From Pseudomonadota bacterium (GTDB taxonomy: Bacteria > Pseudomonadota > Gammaproteobacteria > Xanthomonadales > Xanthomonadaceae), in the NCBI GenBank assembly GCA_023388955.1, contig JAEWFH010000061.1:1-12448 (forward strand): a stretch of 12,448 nucleotides of DNA. The letters are read 5' to 3'. The notes below the pieces were generated by a model. That model saw nothing but the letters and a program-made list of their open reading frames with translations, was not told the DNA's origin and did not search any database. Position numbers and translations under genes: made by a program. Shown piece after piece: positions 1 to 5,293 of this stretch. Position 1 is the first letter of the stretch, and every line of letters begins with the position of its first letter.

Positions 1-1
1 G

Positions 2-1711
2 ACCGTGTTCCGCGCCGGCTTCACCCGCGGCGTCGAGCGCATCGGCGGTTTCGGCGGCAAGGCCGACGCGCTGGCCAGCTGCGAGATCTACACCGGCAAC
101 CCGGGCTGCTTCCGCGAGTCGATGGACAACATCCTCACCGCGACCCCGGCCGACCTGCAGGCGTTGGCTGGCGAGTGGCTGGACGAGGGTTCGCACACCC
201 TGGTGATCGTCCCCGGCGAGCGCACCCCGCTGCCGGAGGAGCCGGCGGTGGATCCGGAGCCGTTCGTGATGCCGGCGGTCGACCCGCAGTACTCGGTTAC
301 CGCCAGCAGCGTGGACCGCAGTACCGGCGTGCCGCTGCCGGACCGGTTCCCGGAGCTGGTCTTCCCCGAGCTGCAGCGCGCCACGCTGTCGAATGGCCTG
401 AAGGTGATCCTCGCCGAGCGCCACACGGTGCCGGTGGTGCAGTTCAACCTGCTGCTGGACGGCGGCTACAAGGCCGATGCCGCCGGGGGCCGCGAGCTGG
501 GTACCTCCAGCTTCACGATGGGCATGCTGGACGAGGGCGCCGGCGACCACGACGCGCTGGGCTTCGCCGCGCGCGCCGAGTCGCTGGGTGCCAGCCTGGC
601 TGCCGGTGCCTCGCTGGACGGCGGCAGCGCGAGCCTGTCGGCGCTGAAGGACCAGCTCGATCCGTCGCTGGAGCTGTTCTCGCAGATGCTGCGCCAGCCG
701 CGCTTCGAGCAGGCCGAGATCGACCGGGTGAAGGCGAGCTGGATCGCCGGCATCCAGCAGGAGAAGGCCAATCCCAACGCCGCCGCGCTGCGCGTGTTGC
801 CGCCGCTGCTGTACGGCGAGGGGCACGCCTATGCGATGCCGTTCAGCGGCTCGGGCACCGAGGCCTCGATCGCCACGCTGACCCGTGACGACCTGGTGGC
901 CTACCACCGCGACTGGGTGCGTCCGGAAGGCGCCACCCTGGTCGTCGTCGGCGACACCACGCTGGAGGAACTGGTGCCGATGCTGGAGCGCCACCTGGGC
1001 GACTGGCAGGGCGAAGGCCAGGCCCCGGCGCCGGTCGAGGTGGAGCAGGTCGCGCTGCCGGAGGGCCCGCGGGTGTTCCTGATCGACCAGCCCGGCGCGG
1101 TGCAGGCCAACATCTTCGCCGGCCAGCTGGTGCCGTCGAACCGTTCGCCCGACGCCACCGAGTTCGAGCTGGCCAACACCATCCTCGGCGGCCAGTTCAG
1201 CTCGCGCCTCAACATGAACCTGCGCGAGGACAAGCACTGGGCCTACGGCGCCTACAGCTTCGCCAGCGGGGCGCTGGGGCAGCGTCCGTGGATCGCCTTC
1301 TCGCCGGTGCAGATCGACCGTACCGCCGATGCCCTGGGCGAGCTGCAGCGCGAGATCAGCGAGTTCGCCACCGGCGTCGCGCCGCCGACCGCCGAGGAAA
1401 CCGAGAAGGTGCGCGCCACCGAGATCCGCAGCCTGCCGGGTGCCTACGAGACCGCCCGTTCGGTCGCCGGCACCATCGCCGGCATGGTCCGCTATGACCG
1501 TCCCGACGACTACGTGTTCCAGCGTCGCGACGAGATCGCCGGGCTGACCGCGCCGCAGCTGGACTCGGTGGTGCAGCGCACCCTGGATCCCTCCGCGCTG
1601 ACCTGGGTGGTGGTCGGCGACCTGGGCCAGATCGAGGTGCCGGTGCGCGAACTGCAGCTGGGCACCGTCCAGGTGCTCGACGCCGACGGTCGTCCGGTCC
1701 AGGCCGACTGA
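2..1711 (+). CDS. M16 family zinc-peptidase-like protein, C-terminal part (5' end outside the window)
   Basis: This is the 3' end of an M16B (PqqL/insulinase-like) protein, with 569 codons present. Family members of this two-domain type are usually about 930-960 residues, so roughly 380 are missing upstream; the frame is open to the window edge and the GTG at 5 is not taken as a start. The end of the first M16 half runs to about base 230 (its last strand reads TLVIVPGE). A proline-rich linker covers about 230-370. A second M16 half starts at 'LSNGLKVILAERHTVPV'. Where an active half carries the HxxEH zinc motif, this half reads 'LGTSSFTMGMLDEGAG', so it is the inactive partner domain; the zinc site should lie upstream. 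The conserved Arg and Tyr of the C-terminal half are seen in 'NLREDKHWAYGAYSF' (about 1216-1260). Such proteins are generally periplasmic or envelope-associated peptidases. No active site can be confirmed from this fragment. A strong hairpin follows the stop. Confidence 0.9.
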   Translation, partial: TVFRAGFTRGVERIGGFGGKADALASCEIYTGNPGCFRESMDNILTATPADLQALAGEWLDEGSHTLVIVPGERTPLPEEPAVDPEPFVMPAVDPQYSVTASSVDRSTGVPLPDRFPELVFPELQRATLSNGLKVILAERHTVPVVQFNLLLDGGYKADAAGGRELGTSSFTMGMLDEGAGDHDALGFAARAESLGASLAAGASLDGGSASLSALKDQLDPSLELFSQMLRQPRFEQAEIDRVKASWIAGIQQEKANPNAAALRVLPPLLYGEGHAYAMPFSGSGTEASIATLTRDDLVAYHRDWVRPEGATLVVVGDTTLEELVPMLERHLGDWQGEGQAPAPVEVEQVALPEGPRVFLIDQPGAVQANIFAGQLVPSNRSPDATEFELANTILGGQFSSRLNMNLREDKHWAYGAYSFASGALGQRPWIAFSPVQIDRTADALGELQREISEFATGVAPPTAEETEKVRATEIRSLPGAYETARSVAGTIAGMVRYDRPDDYVFQRRDEIAGLTAPQLDSVVQRTLDPSALTWVVVGDLGQIEVPVRELQLGTVQVLDADGRPVQAD

Positions 1712-1722
1712 CCGCCGTTCCA

Positions 1723-1778
1723 GCGCTGCCGGACGCAGGCGACCGTGCTGGCACGGTTCAGCCTGCGGCCGGCGGCGT
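1723..1778 (+). terminator. Long imperfect hairpin after the M16 gene, possible terminator or mRNA-end structure
   Basis: Bases 1723-1740 pair with 1761-1778 over 18 positions, with one A-G mismatch (1733/1768) and a few G-T pairs. After a 2-base bulge (1759-1760), a second stem of 6 Watson-Crick pairs plus one G-T pair continues (1741-1747 with 1752-1758), closed by the loop CTGG. The structure begins 11 bases after the M16 stop and ends 38 bases before the next start codon. No T-run follows it, so it is not a classical intrinsic terminator. It may act as a GC-rich terminator, an mRNA 3'-end protector or a REP-like element. Confidence 0.5.
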
Positions 1779-1816
1779 TGGCCAGAATCCCCTGACCGTC
1801 CCTGAAGGAATCCGCC

Positions 1817-2206
1817 ATGCGCCTGCCTGTCCTGGTCCCCGCCGCCCTTGCCGCCACGCTGCTGTCCGCCGGCTGCACCTGGGTCCACATGGCGCCCGGT
1901 GCCAGCGCGGTGCGGGTGATGGCCGCCGGCAACCCGCCCGCCTGCGAGAAGCGCGGCGAGGTCGCGGTATCGGTGAAGGATTCGGTTGCCTTCTACGACC
2001 GCAACCCGCTGCGCGTGCGCGAGGAGCTGGAGACGCTGGCGCGCAACGAGGCCCCCGGCCTCCAGGCCGACACCGTGCAGCCGCTGGGCCAGCCGGTGGA
2101 CGGGGAACAGCGCTTCGCCGCTTACCGCTGCGGGGGCAATCCCGCGGTCCCGGCGACGCCGCAGCCGCCGCGCAGCGGCGCGACCACCTACCCGGTTGGC
2201 GGCTGA
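1817..2206 (+). CDS. DUF4156-type outer-membrane lipoprotein
   Basis: A 129-residue lipoprotein. The signal sequence is short, with a hydrophobic stretch from residue 4 to 18 and a clear lipobox LSAG-C with the lipidated Cys at 20. Residue +2 is Thr, which does not give the inner-membrane retention signal, so outer-membrane sorting is expected. The mature part (about residues 33-105) has the pattern of the DUF4156 family: a first Cys (43) in 'PACEKRGEVAVSV', an Arg/Glu-rich helix, and a closing 'FAAYRC' with Cys105. The two cysteines probably form a disulfide. The C-terminal 24 residues are Pro/Gly-rich and probably disordered. A Shine-Dalgarno GAAGGA at 1804-1809 lies 7 bases before the ATG. 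The function of the family is not established, so no specific role is claimed. It is unlikely to be the T6SS lipoprotein TssJ, being unlike it in sequence and lying about 4.6 kb from tssM. Confidence 0.8.
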   Translation: MRLPVLVPAALAATLLSAGCTWVHMAPGASAVRVMAAGNPPACEKRGEVAVSVKDSVAFYDRNPLRVREELETLARNEAPGLQADTVQPLGQPVDGEQRFAAYRCGGNPAVPATPQPPRSGATTYPVGG

Positions 2207-2240
2207 GTGCCGCACCCGTGGAGGGCACGCAACCGGGATG

Positions 2241-2271
2241 GTTAATGCAGCGCCTTGCCCAAAGCGTTAAT
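2241..2271 (+). promoter_or_regulatory. AT-richer segment with two GTTAAT repeats upstream of oleA
   Basis: The hexamer GTTAAT occurs at 2241-2246 and again at 2266-2271, 25 bases apart start to start, in a stretch clearly less GC-rich than its surroundings and 35 bases before the oleA ATG. The second copy could serve as a weak -10 element (TTAAT core), but no convincing -35 box sits at the right distance. The pair could also be a two-site operator. This is the only plausible oleA promoter region in the 99 bases between the genes. Confidence 0.22.
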
Positions 2272-2305
2272 CTGGCGTGATCCCTGCGGTACGGTTGCCA
2301 CTTCC

Positions 2306-3322
2306 ATGCTCTTCCAACACGTCGCCATCGCCGGCCTGGCCCACATCGATGCCCCGCGCCGGCTGAGTTCGGTGGAAATCAATGCGCGCCTGCAGCCTAC
2401 CCTCGACCGGCTGGGCATCCGTGCCGACGTGCTCGGGGACATCGCCGGCGTGCACGAGCGGCGCCTGTGGGATGGCGACATGCTTGCCTCCGAGGCCGCC
2501 ACCCTGGCCGGGGTCAAGGCCCTGGCCGATGCCGGCATCGATCCGGACAAGGTCGGCCTGCTGGTCAACACCTCGGTCAGCCGCGACTACCTGGAGCCGT
2601 CGACCGCCTCGATCGTGTCCGGCAACCTGGGCCTGTCCGAGGACTGCCAGAACTTCGATGTCGCCAATGCCTGCCTGGCCTTCATCAACGGCATGGACAT
2701 CGCCAGCCGGATGATCGAGCGCGGCGAGATCGACTATGCGCTGGTCGTGGACGGCGAGACCGCCGACCTGGCCTACGAGAAGACCATCGAGCGCATGACC
2801 CGCGCCGATTCCACCGCCGAGGACTTCAAGAACGAGCTGGCGACCCTGACCCTGGGTTCCGGCGCGGCGGCGATGGTGATGGCCCGCGCCGAGCTGGCCC
2901 CGGGCGCCCCGCGCTACCGTGGCGGCGTGACCCGCGCGGCGACGCAGTGGAACAAGCTCTGCCGCGGCAACATCGACGGCATGGTCACCGATACCCGGAT
3001 GCTGCTGCTGGAAGGCGTCAAGCTGGCGCAGAAGACCTTCCAGGTGGCCACCAACAAGCTGGGCTGGGCGGCCGACGGGCTGGACGAGTACGTCATCCAC
3101 CAGGTCAGCAAGGTGCACACCGCGGCTTTCACCAAGGCCATGGGCATCGACCCGCGCAAGGTGCTGACCATCTTCGGCGAGCACGGCAATATCGGCCCGG
3201 CCTCGGTGCCGATCGTGCTCAGCAAGCTGCGCGAGATGGGGCGCCTGCAGAAGGGCCACCGCATTGGCCTGCTGGGCATCGGCTCGGGGCTGAACTGCTC
3301 GATGGCCGAGGTGGTCTGGTAG
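2306..3322 (+). CDS. oleA: OleA, acyl-CoA condensing enzyme (thiolase superfamily) for long-chain olefin synthesis
   Basis: OleA catalyses a non-decarboxylative Claisen condensation of two fatty acyl-CoAs to a beta-keto acid, the first step of the OleABCD pathway to long-chain olefins in the cytoplasm. The protein has 338 residues, the length of the X. campestris enzyme as I remember it. The catalytic Cys123 ('VANACLAFING'), His265 ('YVIHQVSK'), Asn295 ('GEHGNIGPAS') and the base Glu97 ('RDYLEPSTAS') are all present. They correspond to C143, H285, N315 and E117 in the published tagged-protein numbering. The end 'GSGLNCSMAEVVW' is also characteristic. I chose the ATG at 2306 because its product begins 'MLFQHVAIAGLAHIDAP' like known OleA; a TTG at 2255 would add 17 unrelated residues. 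No clear Shine-Dalgarno precedes the ATG. No oleB, oleC or oleD follows: the next gene is convergent and starts its stop codon 6 bases away. Confidence 0.95.
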   Translation: MLFQHVAIAGLAHIDAPRRLSSVEINARLQPTLDRLGIRADVLGDIAGVHERRLWDGDMLASEAATLAGVKALADAGIDPDKVGLLVNTSVSRDYLEPSTASIVSGNLGLSEDCQNFDVANACLAFINGMDIASRMIERGEIDYALVVDGETADLAYEKTIERMTRADSTAEDFKNELATLTLGSGAAAMVMARAELAPGAPRYRGGVTRAATQWNKLCRGNIDGMVTDTRMLLLEGVKLAQKTFQVATNKLGWAADGLDEYVIHQVSKVHTAAFTKAMGIDPRKVLTIFGEHGNIGPASVPIVLSKLREMGRLQKGHRIGLLGIGSGLNCSMAEVVW

Positions 3323-3328
3323 GACCGC

Positions 3329-4108
3329 CTATCCGGCCGGACAGGCCGGGTCCCGCCCCGCGTACACCTCGCAGATCCCGCGCCGGCAGGCCACGCCCTC
3401 CGCGGTGTTGGCCGGCGGGCAGTCGCGCAGGTTCATCTGGATCTGGTGGGAGCGGAACTCCGCGCCCGCCGGGCTTGCCTGCGTACCCGCTTGCGCGCTC
3501 GCGCCGTCCTTGCCGGCCAGTTGCCCGACCAGGCGGTCCATGCCCGATTCCGGTGCCGGACGGGCGTGGATGTGGCCGAGCAGCGTTGCCAGCAGCGCCG
3601 GGCTTTCCACTTCCGCAGCGGTATCAGCCGCATGCGGACGGGCAGGAGCCGCGGCCTTTGTTTCACGGCGGTCGACGAACGGGTTTGAAGCCACGCCGCC
3701 GGTGCCCGAATGCGCCATTGCGGCGAAGGGTGAATCAACTACGGAACCGGGCGCGGGATCGGGCGTGGACAAGCTTGAGGGGCCCAGGGCTACCTCGGTT
3801 GGCAGGACCTGCTCCTCGATGATGGTCGCGGCACCCGCGGCTGCGCCGGGTGCCGACGGCCCTGCAACGCCCGCCACCGGGGCCGTGGTGCGCGGATCAG
3901 TGGAAGGACGGGCTAGCAGCACTACGGCCAGTGCTGCCGTCGCCAGCAGCGCAACGGCGAGCCACCACGGCCGCGCGCGCACCGGGGGGGGCGCGTCGCT
4001 GGCGTCGATCGAGGGGAGGATGCGCCCGGACGGCGTGGCGCCGTGCGTGGGCTCGTGGCCGCCGGCCAGCAGGCTGGGGCGGCGGGTCATGGCATCGTGC
4101 CGTTCCAC
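3329..4108 (-). CDS. Uncharacterised single-pass membrane protein with a four-cysteine C-terminal tail
   Basis: I do not recognise this 259-residue protein. Residues 1-46 are hydrophilic and presumably cytoplasmic. One transmembrane helix covers about 48-66 ('WWLAVALLATAALAVVLLA'). A long Ala/Pro/Ser/Gly-rich linker follows (about 67-165), then a short helical segment (170-200). The tail has Cys at 230, 241, 246 and 256 ('RDCPP', 'GVACRRGICEVY', 'DPACPAG'). A short N-terminus before the helix and the cysteine-bearing tail suggest a periplasmic C-terminus with two disulfides. The GTG at 4108 is preferred because AAAGGAG lies 5 bases before it; an ATG six codons later (4090) is the alternative. 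The gene is convergent with oleA and divergent from the T6SS-type endopeptidase gene. It carries a run of eight C (sense strand) at codons 40-43. Its function is unknown; a role as a tethered envelope scaffold would be a guess. Confidence 0.72.
   Translation of the reverse strand: MERHDAMTRRPSLLAGGHEPTHGATPSGRILPSIDASDAPPPVRARPWWLAVALLATAALAVVLLARPSTDPRTTAPVAGVAGPSAPGAAAGAATIIEEQVLPTEVALGPSSLSTPDPAPGSVVDSPFAAMAHSGTGGVASNPFVDRRETKAAAPARPHAADTAAEVESPALLATLLGHIHARPAPESGMDRLVGQLAGKDGASAQAGTQASPAGAEFRSHQIQMNLRDCPPANTAEGVACRRGICEVYAGRDPACPAG
3332..3350 (+). terminator. GC hairpin just after the oleA stop
   Basis: CCGGCC (3333-3338) pairs perfectly with GGCCGG (3344-3349) around a 5-base loop, with a possible G-T pair outside. 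It begins 9 bases after the oleA stop and lies within the last codons of the convergent gene. No T-run follows on the plus strand. It may help end the two converging transcripts, but a 6-bp GC stem is not rare in DNA of this composition. Confidence 0.3.
3984..3991. repeat. Homopolymer tract of eight G (plus strand)
   Basis: Eight consecutive G on the plus strand read as eight C in the leftward gene, within the codons for 'APPPV' just before its transmembrane helix. It is the longest single-base run noticed in the window. Slippage here would shift the frame before the membrane segment. Confidence 0.85.
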
Positions 4109-4113
4109 CTGGT

Positions 4114-4120
4114 CTCCTTT
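4114..4120 (-). promoter_or_regulatory. Shine-Dalgarno site that decides the GTG start of the leftward gene
   Basis: On the minus strand AAAGGAG lies 5 bases before the GTG at 4108, which is ideal spacing. The ATG at 4090 is 23 bases away from it, so translation most likely begins at the GTG. Confidence 0.65.
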
Positions 4121-4209
4121 CCTGGCCGGTCCGCCCGGCAGGCCGCGCTTGCAAGGGCACGGGCGCCGGCATTCTGTGCCCCCCGCGAGCGGCGCGTCAA
4201 TCCGGGCGC

Positions 4210-4238
4210 TGGCCACCGCGGGGACGCGGGGCGACAAT
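4210..4238 (+). promoter_or_regulatory. Possible sigma-70-type promoter for the peptidase/T6SS run
   Basis: TGGCCA (4210-4215) and GACAAT (4233-4238) are separated by 17 bases, with four matches of six to each consensus box. They lie in the 157-base divergent gap (4109-4265), 27 bases before the ATG at 4266. The match is weak and position is the main support. The gap must also hold the promoter of the leftward gene, for which I see no clear candidate. Confidence 0.3.
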
Positions 4239-4265
4239 CGCCCCCGGACCAGGGAGGGCCCAGGG

Positions 4266-5144
4266 ATGCTGCTCGGGATGGCGCTGTTCTTCGTGTTGAG
4301 CGTGGTGCTGGCGTGGCTGGCACTGTTCCCGTCCGCGCGTGCGACGGTCGCCGGCGGGCTGGGCCGCGCGTGGGGACGACTGGCGGCCGCGGGGGACCGC
4401 GCACAGGTGGCATCCGGCCGCCGCGCCGGGGCCGCGGGCCGGGCACTGGGCCTGCACGGGCGGGCGGCCTCGCGCTTCCTCCATCGAAACCGGGCGCTGG
4501 CCGTCGCCGCGCTGGCGCTGCTGGCTGTCCCGCCCCTGGTGGTGCTCACCGCGCGCCGCGACGTGGTGTTGGAGGAGTTCGATCCGTCGGTCATCGCGGC
4601 CGCCGACCGGCACGTGCTCGAACTGCTGCGCGGCGAGCGCCTGGCGCCGCCGCCGGACCTGCCGCCGGCGGTGTTCACCGCGGCCGAGGCCGAGTTGCAG
4701 CGCAGTGCGGCCACGACCCATGCCCCGGTCGCGATTGCCAGTGCCGACCGGCGCTGGGAGCGGGTGGATGCCGGGCTGCGGCAAAAGGTCCTGGCCATCC
4801 ACCAGGCCATGGCGCGGCAGGGCTACCGCATGGTGCTGGTGGAGGGCTACCGCAGCCCGGAGCGGCAGGCGGAGCTGGCCCGGCGTGGCAGCGGAACCAC
4901 CCTCGCCGGTGCCGGACGCAGCTGCCACCAGTACGGCCTGGCGGTCGACAGCGCGCTGTATCGCGATGGCCGGCTGCAGTGGGACATGGAGGATCCGTGG
5001 ACCCGCCGCGGCTACCTGCTCTACGGTCGCCTTGCGGTGGATGCGGGACTGGAGTGGGGCGGCAACTGGCGCCGGCTCAAGGACTACGTGCACGTGGAGA
5101 TGCGCGGGGACTGCCACCAGGCCCGGCGCGCCGCGGGCTACTGA
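4266..5144 (+). CDS. tagX: Membrane-anchored M15-family peptidoglycan endopeptidase, TagX-like
   Basis: A 292-residue protein with two predicted transmembrane helices (about 2-20 and 77-95), an Arg-rich cytoplasmic loop between them, and a periplasmic M15-type (Peptidase_M15_4, CwlK-like) domain from about 165. The zinc ligands are visible: His221 and Asp228 in 'SCHQYGLAVDSA' and His276 in 'KDYVHVEM'. 'GYRSPERQ' (194-201) and 'GLEWGGNWRR' (261-270) are typical of L-Ala-D-Glu endopeptidases of this group. The T6SS-encoded TagX of Acinetobacter is an L,D-endopeptidase needed for T6SS assembly, and the nearby tssM-tagF genes support the same role: local cutting of peptidoglycan stems so that the membrane complex can pass. 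The ATG has GGGAGG at 4252-4257, 8 bases upstream. The next gene starts 149 bases downstream, so the two may or may not share a transcript. A housekeeping carboxypeptidase is the alternative. The symbol rests on domain plus context. Confidence 0.8.
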   Translation: MLLGMALFFVLSVVLAWLALFPSARATVAGGLGRAWGRLAAAGDRAQVASGRRAGAAGRALGLHGRAASRFLHRNRALAVAALALLAVPPLVVLTARRDVVLEEFDPSVIAAADRHVLELLRGERLAPPPDLPPAVFTAAEAELQRSAATTHAPVAIASADRRWERVDAGLRQKVLAIHQAMARQGYRMVLVEGYRSPERQAELARRGSGTTLAGAGRSCHQYGLAVDSALYRDGRLQWDMEDPWTRRGYLLYGRLAVDAGLEWGGNWRRLKDYVHVEMRGDCHQARRAAGY

Positions 5145-5179
5145 AGCCGCCGTCGCAGGGTGAACCGCCGGCCCGGTCC

Positions 5180-5236
5180 TGCTATCGTCCCGGGTCGGCG
5201 AACGGAAGTCGCCGGATTCCCCGTTTCCCGACGGGG
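5180..5236 (+). promoter_or_regulatory. Structured leader with a possible extended -10 upstream of the thiolase-like gene
   Basis: The 149-base gap (5145-5293) holds TG-C-TATCGT at 5180-5188, which resembles an extended -10 box, with only a poor -35 (GTGAAC, 5160-5165). Two small stems follow: CGGCGA (5196-5201) with TCGCCG (5209-5214), and CCCCG (5219-5223) with CGGGG (5232-5236). This may be an internal promoter with a folded leader. Each element alone could be chance in such GC-rich DNA. Confidence 0.22.
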
Positions 5237-5293
5237 CTGCCAGGGAGCAAGGCGCATGTCCGCATCCAACGCTGGTGCCCACCGGAGGCCGTC

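Noticed and set aside
1817..2206. The small lipoprotein as the T6SS TssJ
   Set aside because: Its cysteine pattern and sequence fit DUF4156, and it is separated from the T6SS genes by oleA and a convergent gene.
2267..3259. A 330-codon open frame on the minus strand opposite oleA
   Set aside because: OleA on the plus strand has every catalytic residue; the antisense product shows no family features.
4136..4154. Possible sigma-54 promoter (CGGCAG ... TTGCAA) in the divergent gap
   Set aside because: The GG and GC elements are 12 bases apart rather than the required 10, so it does not fit the sigma-54 consensus despite the attractive T6SS context.
3405..4265. Upstream extension of the endopeptidase frame over the leftward gene
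   Set aside because: The sensible start is the ATG at 4266 with GGGAGG upstream. The extension would be antisense to a gene with its own ribosome site and membrane helix.
4109..4810. Upstream extension of the leftward unknown gene
   Set aside because: The extra residues are Arg/Ser/Ala-rich antisense sequence to the endopeptidase gene. The GTG at 4108 has an ideally spaced AAAGGAG.
4043..5293. Upstream in-frame extension of the thiolase-like gene, overlapping the endopeptidase gene
   Set aside because: The frame is open, but the translation is Gly/Arg/Ala-rich shadow sequence. The ATG at 5294 has a good ribosome site and starts directly with a transmembrane helix.
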